Shown piece by piece: positions 17,954 through 27,709 of a DNA stretch of 64,000 bases; within the stretch, counting starts at the first letter, position 1; every line of letters begins with the position of its first letter. The stretch is from assembly GCF_004801285.1 (NCBI RefSeq), contig NZ_SSNY01000005.1, positions 248,001-312,000 on the forward strand, read 5' to 3'. The notes under the pieces were generated by a model that was not told the DNA's origin, did no database searches, and was given only the letters and a program-made list of their open reading frames with translations. The translations under genes were made by a program, and so were the position numbers. Source of the DNA: Ollibium composti (GTDB lineage: Bacteria; Pseudomonadota; Alphaproteobacteria; Rhizobiales; Rhizobiaceae).

Positions 17954-17974
17954 CGTGGAGACGTTGAGGCATTC

Positions 17975-18961
17975 ATGAACAAGGTCGATCGCGACATCGC
18001 CAACCTGCCGGACACGACGGTGTCGGTGAAGGACACTTTCGGCTTCGAGTCCAAGATGGTGGTTCCGGCTTATTCGGCTGCCACCGAGCATGTGCCGGAC
18101 ATCGATCCCGACTATCTGTTCGACCAGGCGACCACCATGGCGATCCTGGCCGGCTTCGCCTTCAACCGCCGCGTCATGGTGTCGGGCTATCACGGCACCG
18201 GCAAGTCGACCCACATCGAGCAGGTGGCCGCCAGGCTCAACTGGCCGTGCGTGCGCGTCAACCTCGACAGCCACGTCAGCCGCATCGATCTCGTCGGCAA
18301 GGACGCGATCGTGCTGAAGGACGGCAAGCAGGTGACGGAGTTCCGCGACGGCATCCTGCCCTGGGCCTACCAGCACAACGTCGCGCTGTGCTTCGACGAA
18401 TATGACGCCGGCCGCCCGGACGTCATGTTCGTCATCCAGCGCGTGCTGGAATCGTCGGGCCGGCTGACCCTGCTCGACCAGAGCCGCGTCATCCGCCCGC
18501 ATCCGGCCTTCCGCCTGTTCGCCACCGCCAACACCGTAGGGTTGGGCGACACCACCGGCCTCTATCACGGCACGCAGCAGATCAACCAGGCGCAGATGGA
18601 CCGCTGGTCGATCGTCACGACGCTGAACTACCTGCCGCATGATAACGAGGTGAATATCGTTCTGGCCAAGGCCAAGCACTACCGCGACGCCAAGGGCAAG
18701 GACATCGTCAACAAGATGGTGCGTGTCGCCGACATGACGCGCTCGGCCTTCGTCAACGGCGACCTGTCGACCGTCATGAGCCCGCGCACGGTCATCACCT
18801 GGGCCGAGAACGCCGAGATCTTCGGCAATGTCGGCATGGCTTTCCGGCTGACCTTCCTGAACAAGTGCGACGAGCTGGAGCGGCCGGTGGTGGCCGAGTT
18901 CTATCAGCGCGCCTTCGGCGAGGACCTGCCCGAAAGCGCCGCCAACGTCGTGCTTGGATAG
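17975..18961 (+). CDS. cobS: Cobaltochelatase subunit CobS (AAA+ ATPase)
   Basis: CobS and CobT form the ATP-driven ring that works with CobN to insert Co2+ into hydrogenobyrinic acid a,c-diamide in aerobic cobalamin synthesis. The 328-residue protein has Walker [10 protein letters not shown] (71-79), Walker B ALCFDEYD (137-144) and the sensor-1 region [12 protein letters not shown], as in MoxR-type AAA+ proteins. The length matches the family. cobT follows 10 bases after its stop. CobN is not in this window. Confidence 0.96.
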   Translation: MNKVDRDIANLPDTTVSVKDTFGFESKMVVPAYSAATEHVPDIDPDYLFDQATTMAILAGFAFNRRVMVSGYHGTGKSTHIEQVAARLNWPCVRVNLDSHVSRIDLVGKDAIVLKDGKQVTEFRDGILPWAYQHNVALCFDEYDAGRPDVMFVIQRVLESSGRLTLLDQSRVIRPHPAFRLFATANTVGLGDTTGLYHGTQQINQAQMDRWSIVTTLNYLPHDNEVNIVLAKAKHYRDAKGKDIVNKMVRVADMTRSAFVNGDLSTVMSPRTVITWAENAEIFGNVGMAFRLTFLNKCDELERPVVAEFYQRAFGEDLPESAANVVLG

Positions 18962-18971
18962 CAGGCCGCCG

Positions 18972-20870
18972 ATGGCCGGACCCGGCGACAACACGCGCAA
19001 CAAGCCGAAGAACGGCTCGGAAACCGACGCCTTCAAGCGCTCGGTGACGGTGTGCATGCGCGCCATCTCCGGCGACAAGGAGCTGGAAGTCGGCTTCGCC
19101 AAGGACCGGCCGGCGCTGGCCGGCAGCCGCGCGCGGCTGCCCGAGCTGCCGAAGAAGCCGTCGCCGAACGACATCGCCGTCACCCGCGGTCTTGGCGATT
19201 CCATGGCGCTCAAGCGCGCCTGCCACGACCAGCGCATCCACCTGAAGCTGGCGCCCGAGGGCAAGCAGGCCCGCGCCATCTTCGACGCGGTGGAGCAGGC
19301 CCGCGTCGAGGCGATCGGCTCGCGCATGATGGCGGGCGTCGCCGACAACATCACCTCCATGCTGGAGGACAAGTACGCAAAGGCCAATTTCGCCGACGTC
19401 AAGGACAAGGCCGACGCGCCGATCGAGGAAGCGCTGGCGCTGATGGTGCGCGAGAAGCTGACCGGCCGCGCCGCGCCGAAGAGCGGCGAACGGCTGGTCG
19501 ACTTGTGGAAGCCGTGGGTCGAGGACAAGGCCGGCGCCGACCTCGACGGGCTTGTCGACAAGCTGGACGACCAGAACGCCTTCGCCCGTGTCGTGCGCGA
19601 CATGCTGGCCTCGATGGACATGGCCGAGGAACTGGGCGACGACCAGGACGCCGAGGACAGCGACGACGACGCCGAGAACCAGCCGGAAGGCGAGGAAAAC
19701 AGCGAGGAAGGCGGCGAGGACGATTCCAGCGGCGAGGATACGCAGCAACAGGACGCCGAGGCTTCCGACGACGACGAGCAGTCGAGCGAGGCCGAGGCGA
19801 CCGACGCTACCTCCGAGGACCTGTCGGACGAGGAGGAAGCCGACGCCGAGACGCCGGGCGAGGCCAAGCGCAACGACAATCCCTTCAACACGCTGTCGAA
19901 GGACATCGACTACAAGGTCTTCACCACCCAGTTCGACGAGACTGTCGGCGCGGAGGAACTCTGCGACGAGGAAGAACTCGACCGGCTGCGCGCCTTCCTC
20001 GACAAGCAGCTCGCCAGCCTGTCGGGCGTCGTCGGGCGGCTGGCCAACCGCTTGCAACGCCGGCTGATGGCGCAACAGAACCGCTCCTGGGACTTCGACC
20101 TCGAGGAAGGCTATCTCGACCCGGCCCGCCTGGTGCGCGTCGTCATCGACCCGATGCAGCCGCTCTCCTTCAAGCAAGAGCGCGACACCAAGTTCCGCGA
20201 TACGGTCGTCACGCTGGTGCTGGACAATTCCGGCTCGATGCGCGGCCGGCCGATCACGGTTGCGGCCACCTGCGCCGACATCCTTGCCCGCACACTGGAG
20301 CGCTGCGGCGTGTCGGTGGAGATTTTGGGCTTTACGACCCGCGCCTGGAAGGGCGGGCAGGCGCGCGAGAAGTGGCTGAAGGACGGCAAGCCGGTCGCCC
20401 CCGGCCGTCTCAACGACCTGCGCCACATCGTCTACAAGTCGGCCGACGCACCGTGGCGGCGCGCGCGTCGCAACCTCGGCCTGATGATGCGCGAGGGGCT
20501 CTTGAAGGAAAACATCGACGGCGAGGCGCTGCTGTGGGCGCACCAGCGCCTGATCGCGCGGCCCGAGCAGCGCAAGATCCTGATGATGATCTCGGACGGC
20601 GCGCCGGTGGACGATTCGACGCTGTCGGTCAATCCGGGCAACTATCTGGAGCGGCACCTGCGCGCCGTCATCGACCTGATCGAGACGCGTTCGCCGGTCG
20701 AACTGCTCGCCATCGGCATCGGCCATGACGTGACGCGCTACTATCGCCGCGCCGTCACCATCGTCGACGCCGAGGAACTGGCCGGCGCCATGACCGAGCA
20801 GCTTGCCTCGCTGTTCGGCGAGGAGACGCCGCGAGAGACGCGTCGCGGCGGCCTGCGGCGCGCTTCGTGA
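18972..20870 (+). CDS. cobT: Cobaltochelatase subunit CobT
   Basis: A 632-residue protein with an N-terminal helical domain (to about 215), a very acidic Asp/Glu/Ser linker (about 215-305) and a C-terminal von Willebrand A domain. The MIDAS motif DNSGS at 418-422 binds the divalent metal that mediates contact with CobN, as in BchD/ChlD magnesium chelatase subunits. I start at the ATG beginning [10 protein letters not shown]; an ATG 18 bases upstream is possible. The TGA overlaps a GTG that may start the next gene. Confidence 0.95.
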   Translation: MAGPGDNTRNKPKNGSETDAFKRSVTVCMRAISGDKELEVGFAKDRPALAGSRARLPELPKKPSPNDIAVTRGLGDSMALKRACHDQRIHLKLAPEGKQARAIFDAVEQARVEAIGSRMMAGVADNITSMLEDKYAKANFADVKDKADAPIEEALALMVREKLTGRAAPKSGERLVDLWKPWVEDKAGADLDGLVDKLDDQNAFARVVRDMLASMDMAEELGDDQDAEDSDDDAENQPEGEENSEEGGEDDSSGEDTQQQDAEASDDDEQSSEAEATDATSEDLSDEEEADAETPGEAKRNDNPFNTLSKDIDYKVFTTQFDETVGAEELCDEEELDRLRAFLDKQLASLSGVVGRLANRLQRRLMAQQNRSWDFDLEEGYLDPARLVRVVIDPMQPLSFKQERDTKFRDTVVTLVLDNSGSMRGRPITVAATCADILARTLERCGVSVEILGFTTRAWKGGQAREKWLKDGKPVAPGRLNDLRHIVYKSADAPWRRARRNLGLMMREGLLKENIDGEALLWAHQRLIARPEQRKILMMISDGAPVDDSTLSVNPGNYLERHLRAVIDLIETRSPVELLAIGIGHDVTRYYRRAVTIVDAEELAGAMTEQLASLFGEETPRETRRGGLRRAS

Positions 20871-21916
20871 GGCTTTCCGCGCTGTCACGCTCGCCGGGTA
20901 TGGGGGCGTTGATGAGGACATGGTTTGCCTCTCTGGCGGCTTTGGCGTTTCTTGCCGCCGCCCCACCGGTCCTGGCCGGGCCGTCCTCCGTCGAACCCGT
21001 CGCCGTTTCCGTGCGCCCGATCAGCCAGTTCCGCATCGGCCGCGACGACAGGCTTTTCGGGCCGCTGGAGTTCGTCGGCGGGCTGGAGATGACGGCGCCG
21101 GTCCGCGATTTCGGCGCGCTGTCGGCCTTTCGTTTCCTGAAAGACGGCAGCGATTTCATCGGCGTGGCCGACACCGGCTTCTGGTTCTTCGGTTCGGTCG
21201 AACGCGATGCCGGCGGGCGCCCTTCGGGCATCGCCGGCTTCCACATGCAGCAGATGGTGGACAAGGACGGTAAGGCGATCGCGAAGAAATGGCAGGTCGA
21301 TGCCGAGGGCCTCGCGGTCCGGGACGGCGTCGCCACGGTCGGTTTCGAGCGCAACCATCGCGTTGCGCAATACCGCATCGACGCCGGCGCCATGAAGGTG
21401 CCGTTCCGCCAGCTCGATTTCCTCGTTCCGGTCGAGGAACTGCGCCAGAACCGCGGTTTCGAGACGGTCGCCTATGCCAATTCGGACGGCCCGCTCAAGG
21501 GCGCGCTGGTGGTGGTGTCAGAAAAGAGCCTGGACAAGGCTGGCAACGTCTTTGCCGCAGTGCTCGAAGGCCCGCGCAAGGGCGTCTTCACGGTCAGGCG
21601 CGACGGCGATTTCGACATCACCGACGGCGCTTTCCTGCCGAATGGCGACCTGCTGCTTCTGGAGCGCAGCTTTTCCATCGCCACCGGGGTGAGGATGCGG
21701 CTCAGGCGAATCCTCGCCGAAGGCATCGCGCCCGGTGCGGTCGCCGACGGCCCGGTGCTGATGCAGGCCGACATGGGCTACCAGATCGACAATATGGAAG
21801 GCATGGACGTGTGGAGACGCGCCGACGGCGCGCTGATGGTTTCGCTGATGTCCGACGACAACCATTCCATCCTGCAGCGCAATCTCTATCTGGAATTCAT
21901 CCTGCACGAGGATTGA
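20867..21916 (+). CDS. Secreted esterase-like/phytase-like beta-propeller protein
   Basis: A protein of up to 349 residues whose segment [23 protein letters not shown] is a clear signal peptide. The mature part ([48 protein letters not shown]) matches the 'esterase-like activity of phytase' family, a predicted calcium-binding beta-propeller. The substrate is unknown, and phytase activity should not be assumed. The start is ambiguous: GTG overlapping the cobT stop (GTGA), or ATG at 20900 or 20912; the ATG at 20912 gives the most typical signal peptide. It is convergent with the spermidine-synthase-like gene. Confidence 0.8.
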   Translation: MRLSALSRSPGMGALMRTWFASLAALAFLAAAPPVLAGPSSVEPVAVSVRPISQFRIGRDDRLFGPLEFVGGLEMTAPVRDFGALSAFRFLKDGSDFIGVADTGFWFFGSVERDAGGRPSGIAGFHMQQMVDKDGKAIAKKWQVDAEGLAVRDGVATVGFERNHRVAQYRIDAGAMKVPFRQLDFLVPVEELRQNRGFETVAYANSDGPLKGALVVVSEKSLDKAGNVFAAVLEGPRKGVFTVRRDGDFDITDGAFLPNGDLLLLERSFSIATGVRMRLRRILAEGIAPGAVADGPVLMQADMGYQIDNMEGMDVWRRADGALMVSLMSDDNHSILQRNLYLEFILHED

Positions 21917-21924
21917 TCCGGCCG

Positions 21925-22599
21925 CTATGCGGATCTCCTGACGGCGAGCCAGATCGTATGGCGTGCACCGCGCTTGCCGTTGGCGCGGATATTGACCTCT
22001 TCGACGGCAAAGCCTGCGCCGGCCAGCCGTCGCGTGAAGCCGGCGTCCGGAGCCGACGACCAGACCGCCAGCACGCCGCCCGGCTTGAGCGCCGCATGGG
22101 CCTCGGCGAGGCCGCGATGGCCGTAGAGCGCGTCGTTGCCTTTGTGGACGATGCCTTCGGGGCCGTTGTCGACGTCGAGCAGGATGGCGTCGTAGGCGGT
22201 GGCGCGGTCGCGGATCAGCAGCCCGACATCGGTCTGCCGGACGCTGACGCGCGGATCGTCGAGGCAGGAGCCGAACACCGTCGCCATCGGGCCGCGCGCC
22301 CAGGCGACGACAGCCGGAACGAGTTCGGCCACCACGACCTTAGCGTCGCCACCCAGGGCATCCAGTGCGGCACGCAGCGTAAAGCCCATACCCAGGCCGC
22401 CGATGAGGATTCTTGGCGCGTTGCGGCCGTTAATCCTTTCGCACGCCAGCGCGGCGAGGGCTTCCTCGGAACTGGAGAGCCGGCTGTTCATCAGCTCGTT
22501 CGTGCCGAGCATGATCGAGAATTCCGTGCCGCGCCGTTTCAGGCGAAGCTCGCCGCCATCCGGTAGCGGCGCCCTGTCCAATTGGACCCAGGGAATCAC
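21925..22599 (-). CDS. Spermidine-synthase-like methyltransferase-fold protein
   Basis: A 224-residue Rossmann protein. ILIGGLGMGFT (about 64-74) is the SAM/dcSAM-binding loop, Glu92 in VVVAELVPAVV is the ribose-binding acid, and YDAILLDVDNGP (about 136-147) is the catalytic-loop region. It lacks the N-terminal beta domain of true spermidine synthases and belongs to the short form common in Rhizobiales, whose substrate is unknown. Translation most likely begins at the GTG that overlaps the stop of the VUT transporter gene (GTGA), as no ATG fits; the upstream open frame is antisense-like. The two are coupled. Confidence 0.8.
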   Translation of the reverse strand: MIPWVQLDRAPLPDGGELRLKRRGTEFSIMLGTNELMNSRLSSSEEALAALACERINGRNAPRILIGGLGMGFTLRAALDALGGDAKVVVAELVPAVVAWARGPMATVFGSCLDDPRVSVRQTDVGLLIRDRATAYDAILLDVDNGPEGIVHKGNDALYGHRGLAEAHAALKPGGVLAVWSSAPDAGFTRRLAGAGFAVEEVNIRANGKRGARHTIWLAVRRSA

Positions 22600-23276
22600 G
22601 CGGCGACCGCCGGCCGCATCCAGCGCGCGGCGATCAGCCGGTAGGGGATCAGCGCGAAGACGGCGATCAGGAGCTTGACCGACAGGTCGCCGAGCGCCCA
22701 GGAGAGCCAGCGCATGGTCTCGACAGAAAACATGCCGAGCAGCGGGGCAGGCTCCAGCGCGAAAGCGTCGCCCGGTCCAACGAAGGCGAAAGCGGCCGAA
22801 AACGCGATCGTGAAGAAGATCGCGGTATCGAAGATCGAGCCGGCCAGCGTGCCGAAGATCGGCGCCCGCCACCAGCTTTGTCGTCTCAGCCAGTTGAACA
22901 CCGTCACGTCGAGCAGTTGTGCTGTCAGGAAGGCCGCGCCGGAAGCGGCCGCGATGCGTACCAGCCGGTCGGCATGCGTCTCGAACTCGATCCAGCCGGC
23001 CTTGAACAGCAGCGGCGGGGCGACGATGGAGGTGACGACCGCCAGCATGAAGCCGACGAAGACGATCCTGCGCGCCACCGCCGGCCCGTAGCGGCGGTTG
23101 GCGAGGTCGGTGACGAGGAAGGCGAAGGGATAGGTGAAGGCGCCCCAGGTCAGGATATCTGCCAGGGCCAGGCCGCCGAGGCTGCCCTGCATGGGGAACT
23201 GCACGAGGATGTTGGAGGTGACGACGACAAGCGCCATGGCCGCCACGAAAGGCAGGTAACGGAACAGGAAATTCAT
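22596..23276 (-). CDS. yhhQ: Queuosine precursor transporter (VUT/YhhQ family)
   Basis: A 226-residue inner-membrane protein with about six spans. The blocks NILVQFPM, LTWGAFTYPFAFLVTDLANRRYG and GSIFDTAIFFTIAF are typical of COG1738/YhhQ, which imports queuine or preQ0/preQ1 for tRNA modification. The ATG directly abuts a preQ1-I-like RNA element (23277-23303), which supports the assignment. The nearest upstream gene in the same direction is rpmB, only 84 bases away, so transcription may come partly from there. Confidence 0.9.
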   Translation of the reverse strand: MNFLFRYLPFVAAMALVVVTSNILVQFPMQGSLGGLALADILTWGAFTYPFAFLVTDLANRRYGPAVARRIVFVGFMLAVVTSIVAPPLLFKAGWIEFETHADRLVRIAAASGAAFLTAQLLDVTVFNWLRRQSWWRAPIFGTLAGSIFDTAIFFTIAFSAAFAFVGPGDAFALEPAPLLGMFSVETMRWLSWALGDLSVKLLIAVFALIPYRLIAARWMRPAVAA

Positions 23277-23303
23277 TTTTTTATCCTGGGTTATGGAACC
23301 AGT
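23277..23303 (-). promoter_or_regulatory. Candidate preQ1-I-type riboswitch overlapping the start of yhhQ
   Basis: On the minus strand the sequence reads ACTGGTTCCATAACCCAGG followed by ATAAAAAA and the ATG. A 4-bp stem CUGG/CCAG encloses a UUCCAUAAC loop, and the A-rich tail (A-U-A6) can fold back as the second pseudoknot strand. The GGUUC start, the CCC on the 3' side and the AAAAAA tail are the conserved parts of preQ1-I aptamers. The loop is shorter than in the Bacillus type and lacks its AGC, so this is a variant at best. The tail reaches the start codon, so ligand binding could block translation initiation. Confidence 0.6.
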
Positions 23304-23330
23304 GGGAGCTTGCCTGTCAGGCGCGCTCCC
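23304..23330 (-). other. Hairpin between rpmB and the preQ1-like element
   Basis: GGGAGC pairs with GCTCCC and encloses a second stem GCCTG/CAGGC. It directly precedes the first pairing base of the preQ1-like element and could insulate that fold. There is no U-run, so it is not a classical terminator for rpmB. Confidence 0.6.
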
Positions 23331-23360
23331 GCAGAGGCGGTCGTCCCCCGCCTGAATTCC

Positions 23361-23654
23361 TTAGGCGGCCTGCTCGGCGACCTTCTTGGCGATCTGCTTC
23401 TTCAAGAGGCGGGCGCGCTGCGACAGCTCCTTCTCGTTCGCCTTGGCGAGGAAGGCGTCGAGGCCGCCGCGATGCTCGACCGAACGCAGGGCATTTGCCG
23501 AAATGCGCAGGCGCACGTTCTGGTTCAGCGCTTCCGAGATCAGCGTGACGTTGACCAGGTTCGGCAGGAAACGGCGCCGGGTCTTGTTGTTGGCATGGCT
23601 CACATTGTTGCCGGTCAGGACGGCTTTGCCGGTGAGTTCGCAGGCGCGGGACAT
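23361..23654 (-). CDS. rpmB: 50S ribosomal protein L28
   Basis: A 97-residue ribosomal protein of the large subunit. The N-terminus [28 protein letters not shown] is the L28 signature. The C-terminal extension ([20 protein letters not shown]) is the alphaproteobacterial form. The ATG is preceded by GAAGGTAGCAAAC. It is divergent from the DUF3108 gene, an arrangement seen in many Rhizobiales. Confidence 0.97.
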   Translation of the reverse strand: MSRACELTGKAVLTGNNVSHANNKTRRRFLPNLVNVTLISEALNQNVRLRISANALRSVEHRGGLDAFLAKANEKELSQRARLLKKQIAKKVAEQAA

Positions 23655-23848
23655 GTTTGCTACCTTCAGGTTCTGCTCGGGCCAAATCGTGCTGCCGCGC
23701 CGGACGGCGCGCGGACTGCTCAAGCGGCCTCATGGAAAAAGTTGGCGTTCCATAGTGGCATTTCGCAGGGGCGTCAAGCGCAAGCTGGCGGGGCGAAGGC
23801 CGGCCGCTTCACATTGCCGCCGGAATCGCCCCTATATCAAGGGCAATC

Positions 23849-24658
23849 TTGCAACCGCGAGCGCCGGAGTCTAGCCGCATCGTGTTCCGTCATGTCGCCC
23901 TGCTTGCCATGCTGGCCGCCGTGTCGCCGGGCGCGATGGCGTATGCGGGCACGTTCCATGGCGAGTACACGGTTTCCTATTTCGGCCTCACGGTCGTCAA
24001 GGCCAGCTTCGACAGCCGCTACGATGGCGATAGCTACACCGTGGACGGCCGCGTGGCGGCGGCGGGCCTTGCCCGCCTGTTCGACGACACCACCGGCACG
24101 CTGAGGGCGACGGGCAGGGTCACAGGTCAGCGCGTCGTGCCGCAGAGCTTCCGCGCCGACTACACGTCGGGCAAGAAGGCGTCGATGCTGGACATCCGCT
24201 TTTCCGGCGGTTCCGTCACCTCGACAAAGGTACTGCCGCCGCCGAAGCCGCGTCCGGAGGACTGGGTGGCGATCGACCTCAGCGACCTCAAGGGCGTGCT
24301 CGACCCGACCGCCACCACGATCGTGCCGGCCGCCGATCTCGATTCGGTCTGCAGCCGCACGGTCAGGATATATGACGGCGAGATGCGCGCCAACCTGACG
24401 CTCTCCCTTGCCGCCAAGGGCGAGATAGCCGTTCCCGGCTACAAGGGGCCGACGGTGACCTGCCGGATGCAGTTCGAGCCGGTCTCGGGCTACCGCAAGG
24501 GACGCAAGGGACTGCAATATCTGAGGACCAAGAGCCGTATCCTCGTGACCTTTGCGCCGCTCGGGCAAACCGGCGTATATGCGCCGATCCGCGCCACGGT
24601 GGGCACCGAGATCGGCACGCTTACCGTCAACGCGCGACGTTTCGAAACGACGCAGTAA
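23849..24658 (+). CDS. Exported DUF3108 protein
   Basis: Up to 269 residues; a signal peptide (VALLAMLAAVSPGAMAYAG) is followed by a beta-rich domain of the DUF3108 type (GEYTVSYFGLTVVKASF, LDIRFSGGSVTSTKV, RIYDGEMRANLTL). The function is unknown; the domain resembles lipoprotein-carrier-like half-barrels. The start is uncertain. TTG at 23849 has AAGGG five bases upstream, while GTG at 23882 begins nearer the signal peptide but has GGAG at a long 12-base spacing. No ATG fits. It is followed after 37 bases by an EamA transporter gene. Confidence 0.82.
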   Translation: MQPRAPESSRIVFRHVALLAMLAAVSPGAMAYAGTFHGEYTVSYFGLTVVKASFDSRYDGDSYTVDGRVAAAGLARLFDDTTGTLRATGRVTGQRVVPQSFRADYTSGKKASMLDIRFSGGSVTSTKVLPPPKPRPEDWVAIDLSDLKGVLDPTATTIVPAADLDSVCSRTVRIYDGEMRANLTLSLAAKGEIAVPGYKGPTVTCRMQFEPVSGYRKGRKGLQYLRTKSRILVTFAPLGQTGVYAPIRATVGTEIGTLTVNARRFETTQ

Positions 24659-24695
24659 GGCGCCGCGCGCCCTGCGAAGGCCAGGGGGACTGCAA

Positions 24696-25586
24696 ATGGC
24701 GCGCGCGACACTGATCGGCTTTTCGGCCATCGCCATGTGGGCGCTGCTGGCGCTTTTGACTGACGCCTCGGGCTCCATGCCGCCGTTCCAGCTTTCGGCG
24801 ATCTGCTTTGCCATCGGCACCTGCGTGGGACTCGCCGCGCGCGCTTTCGCGCCGCCGGCACGGCGGGAAAAAATCCCGCCCCAGGTGTGGCTGATCGGCA
24901 TCGCCGGTCTGTTCGGCTACCACTTCTTCTACTTCACCGCGCTGCGCAACGCGCCAGCGGTGGAAGCGAGCCTCATCGCCTATCTGTGGCCGCTGCTGAT
25001 CGTGCTGGGCTCGGCGCTGATGCCAGGTGAAAAACTCGCCTGGAACCATGTCGCCGGCGCGCTGCTGGGACTGGCCGGCACCGTGCTCATCATCACCAAG
25101 GGTGGCGGGCTTTCCTTCGATGCGCGCTATGGCTTCGGCTATGCGATGGCAGGGGTGTGCGCCTTCCTGTGGTCAGGCTATTCGCTTCTGTCTCGGCGCT
25201 TCCCCTCGGTGCCGACGACGATCGTCACCTGGTTCTGCCTGGCGACGGCTGTGCTCTCGCTCGTCTGCCACCTGCTGCTGGAGGAAACGGTCTGGCCCGC
25301 TGGCACCGGCCAGTGGCTGGCGGTACTAGGGCTCGGCCTGATGCCGGTGGGGGCTGCCTTCTACGCCTGGGACATCGGCGTCAAGCGCGGCAACATCCAG
25401 GTGCTGGGCGCGGCGAGCTACGCCGCACCGCTGCTTTCGACGCTGGTGCTGATCGCGGCAGGCTTCGCCGAGCCAAGCTGGCGCATCCTTGCGGCCTGCA
25501 TGCTGATCACTGGTGGCGCGGTGCTGGCGGCAAAGGCGCTGCTGTTCGGTGGACGCAAGGTCGCGGCCGCGGAGGCGGGGCGCTAG
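24696..25586 (+). CDS. DMT-family transporter (EamA)
   Basis: A 296-residue inner-membrane protein with about ten spans, made of two EamA repeats (about 5-135 and 148-285). The segments FFYFTALRNAPAVEASLIAYLWPLLIVLGS and YAAPLLSTLVLIAAGFAEPSW are the conserved ends of the two repeats. Such carriers export amino acids or metabolites; the substrate is not predictable. The ATG follows CAGGGGGACTGCAA. It is convergent with the cupin gene with only 10 bases between stops. Confidence 0.88.
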   Translation: MARATLIGFSAIAMWALLALLTDASGSMPPFQLSAICFAIGTCVGLAARAFAPPARREKIPPQVWLIGIAGLFGYHFFYFTALRNAPAVEASLIAYLWPLLIVLGSALMPGEKLAWNHVAGALLGLAGTVLIITKGGGLSFDARYGFGYAMAGVCAFLWSGYSLLSRRFPSVPTTIVTWFCLATAVLSLVCHLLLEETVWPAGTGQWLAVLGLGLMPVGAAFYAWDIGVKRGNIQVLGAASYAAPLLSTLVLIAAGFAEPSWRILAACMLITGGAVLAAKALLFGGRKVAAAEAGR

Positions 25587-25596
25587 GCGGCCAGGA

Positions 25597-26031
25597 TCAC
25601 CGCTCCGACGCGACCACGGGCTGCCAATCGGGGGCGGCCAGCTCGAAGGCAGAAAAATCGAAACCGGGTGCGACCGTGCAGCCGACCAGCGTCCAGTCGC
25701 CCAGGCTTTTAGCCGTCTGCCAGCAGCCGGCGGGGACGACTGCCTGCGGGCGCTGGCCGGCGGCGAGGTCGGGGCCGAGACGATGCTTTTCGACCCGCCG
25801 ACCCTCCTCGTGGATGGACAGTTCCAGCGGTGCGCCGGCGTAGAAATGCCAGATCTCGGCGGCGTCCCTGACGCGATGCCAGGCCGAGACCTGGTCCCGC
25901 TCCAGCAGGAAATAGATGGCGGTGGAATGGCCGCGTCCGCCTTCGGGAGCGTCGCGAAACGTCTCGACATACCAGCCGCCCTCGGGATGCGGCTTCATGC
26001 CGAGGGTTTCGATGACGGTGCGCGGGGTCAC
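25597..26031 (-). CDS. Cupin-family protein (DUF985)
   Basis: A 144-residue protein of the Cupin_5/DUF985 family. The conserved features are LGMKPHPEGGWYVETFRD at the N-terminus, AIYFLLERDQVSAWHRV with the metal-binding His, EIWHFYAG, and the C-terminal CTVAPGFDFSAFELA. A single small beta-barrel is predicted. No activity is established. It starts 7 bases after the gloB stop, so it is probably co-transcribed with gloB. Confidence 0.88.
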   Translation of the reverse strand: MTPRTVIETLGMKPHPEGGWYVETFRDAPEGGRGHSTAIYFLLERDQVSAWHRVRDAAEIWHFYAGAPLELSIHEEGRRVEKHRLGPDLAAGQRPQAVVPAGCWQTAKSLGDWTLVGCTVAPGFDFSAFELAAPDWQPVVASER

Positions 26032-26038
26032 GGCCGGC

Positions 26039-26806
26039 TCAGAAATTGTCCTTGCGGCGGCGGATCTCGGCGAAGACGGCGTCGCTGGACGCCTGCTCCA
26101 TGCCGAGGTGCCTGCGGATCGACGGGTCCGACCAGCGCAGGAACGGATTGGTGGCCAGTTCGTCGCCTATGGTGGTGGGCAGCGTCGGCCGGCCCGCCTC
26201 CCGCAGCGCCTCGACCGTTTTCGCCCGCGCCTGCAGCGCCTTGTTGTCGGGATCGACCGTCAGCGCGAAGCGGGCGTTGGAAAGCGTGTATTCATGGCCA
26301 CAATAGACTTTCGTGTCCGGCGGCAGGTCCGACAGCTTCTTCAGTGATTCGTACATGACATCGGGCGGGCATTCGAGCAGCCGCCCGCAGCCGAGCGCGA
26401 ACAGCGTGTCGGCGGCGAAGACGACGCCGGACTGGGGCATGTAATAGGAAACGTGGCCGGCGGTGTGGCCGGGCGTGTCGATCACCTCGATCTCCTCGTT
26501 GCCGAAGCCGATGGTCGAGCCGCCGCGTACGGTGTCGTCGATGCCGGGAATCCTGTCCTTCTCGCCCTCGGGACCGATGATCTTCAGCCCGAAGCGCTTC
26601 TTCAGGGCAAGGTTGGCCTCGACATGGTCGGCGTGATGATGGGTGATGAGCAGGAGTTTCGGCACCCAGCCGGTCCGCTCGATCGCTGCCAGGATTGGCT
26701 TTTCCTCCGGTGCGTCGATCAGCGCCGTGTCGCCGGTCACCGGGTCGCGCATCAGCACGCCGAAATTGTCCTCGCGGCACATGAACTGTTCGATCTCGAC
26801 GGCCAT
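26039..26806 (-). CDS. gloB: Hydroxyacylglutathione hydrolase (glyoxalase II)
   Basis: This enzyme hydrolyses S-D-lactoylglutathione, the second step of methylglyoxal detoxification. The 255-residue metallo-beta-lactamase-fold protein has THHHADH at 55-61 (binuclear metal site), GHTAGHVSYY, and FAADTLFALGCGRLLE, then the glyoxalase II C-terminal domain (KVYCGHEYTLSNARFAL). I start at the ATG with GGAGAAGG upstream; an earlier in-frame ATG lacks family similarity. The gene is divergent from a methyltransferase gene. Confidence 0.94.
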   Translation of the reverse strand: MAVEIEQFMCREDNFGVLMRDPVTGDTALIDAPEEKPILAAIERTGWVPKLLLITHHHADHVEANLALKKRFGLKIIGPEGEKDRIPGIDDTVRGGSTIGFGNEEIEVIDTPGHTAGHVSYYMPQSGVVFAADTLFALGCGRLLECPPDVMYESLKKLSDLPPDTKVYCGHEYTLSNARFALTVDPDNKALQARAKTVEALREAGRPTLPTTIGDELATNPFLRWSDPSIRRHLGMEQASSDAVFAEIRRRKDNF

Positions 26807-26932
26807 CCGCCTTCTCCTCTTGCATTCGTCTGTCGAAGTCACAGATAGGGCGGACGGATGCGGCTGTCACCCGCCAATGTCGCCGCCGTCGCCTTTGTTG
26901 AACTCCACCCGCTTCGCGGATACCGTCCCGCC

Positions 26933-27709
26933 ATGCATTCCGACATTGTCGACCTGCGCTCCTTCTATGCCTCGACGCTCGGCCGGCTGGCGGAGCATTC
27001 CATCACCATGGCGCTTTCGTCGGTATGGGCGAGTGTGCCGAACGAACGTCTCGTCGGGCTGGGCTATACGCTGCCCTGGCTGGAACGGTTCGGCGCGGAT
27101 GCGGAGCGCGTCTTCGCCTTCATGCCGGCGGCGCAGGGCGCGGTGGTGTGGCCGGCGACGGGGCCGACATCCACCGCGCTGGTGTTCGAGGAGGACCTGC
27201 CGCTTGTCGACGCCTCGGTGGACCGCATGCTGCTCGTCCATTCGCTCGAGCATACCGAGAATCCGCGCGAGACGCTGAACGAAATCTGGCGTGTGCTGTC
27301 GCCCGCCGGCCATGTCGTCATCGTCGTGCCCAACCGACGCGGCATGTGGGCGCGCTTCGAGCACACGCCCTTCGGCACCGGCCGTCCCTATTCGCGCGGC
27401 CAGCTCGCGGAACTGCTGCGCGAGGCGAACTTCACGCCCGCCGCCTGGGCCGACGGATTGCATTTTCCGCCGTCGCCGCGCCGTTTCATGATGCGCTTCC
27501 ACAATGTGCTGGAGCGCGGCGGCAGGCGGTTCTGGCCGATCTTCTCGGGCGTGCTGGTGGTGGCGGCGCAGAAGCGGCTCTATCAGGGGGTGCCGGCGGC
27601 GCAGCGCGCTTCGCGCAGGGTCTTCGTGCCGGCGCTGTCGCCGCAGGGCGTCACCGGCCTCGGCCGTGTCGGAAGCCGTTCGACGCGGCATGGAGCCGAT
27701 CCCGCATGA
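26933..27709 (+). CDS. Class I SAM-dependent methyltransferase
   Basis: A 258-residue protein of the Methyltransf_11 type. The segment LPLVDASVDRMLLVHSLEHTEN (about 89-110) and LNEIWRVLSPAGHVVIVVPNRRGMWAR (about 115-140) are the motif II/III region of these enzymes. The SAM-binding glycine loop is not clearly visible, which is usual for this rhizobial subgroup. It is commonly found beside gloB in Rhizobiales. The substrate is unknown. Its TGA overlaps the ATG of the ABC transporter gene, so the two are translationally coupled. Confidence 0.83.
   Translation: MHSDIVDLRSFYASTLGRLAEHSITMALSSVWASVPNERLVGLGYTLPWLERFGADAERVFAFMPAAQGAVVWPATGPTSTALVFEEDLPLVDASVDRMLLVHSLEHTENPRETLNEIWRVLSPAGHVVIVVPNRRGMWARFEHTPFGTGRPYSRGQLAELLREANFTPAAWADGLHFPPSPRRFMMRFHNVLERGGRRFWPIFSGVLVVAAQKRLYQGVPAAQRASRRVFVPALSPQGVTGLGRVGSRSTRHGADPA

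Noticed and set aside
17852-17974. A cobalamin riboswitch before cobS.
   Set aside because: The gap is 123 bases, has no B12-box-like sequence, and holds only a small hairpin.
17903-20966. Very long open frames on the minus strand opposite cobS and cobT (over 600 codons).
   Set aside because: They are antisense to two firmly identified genes, have no recognisable domains and show low-complexity Ser/Arg or Val/Gly composition typical of shadow frames in GC-rich DNA.
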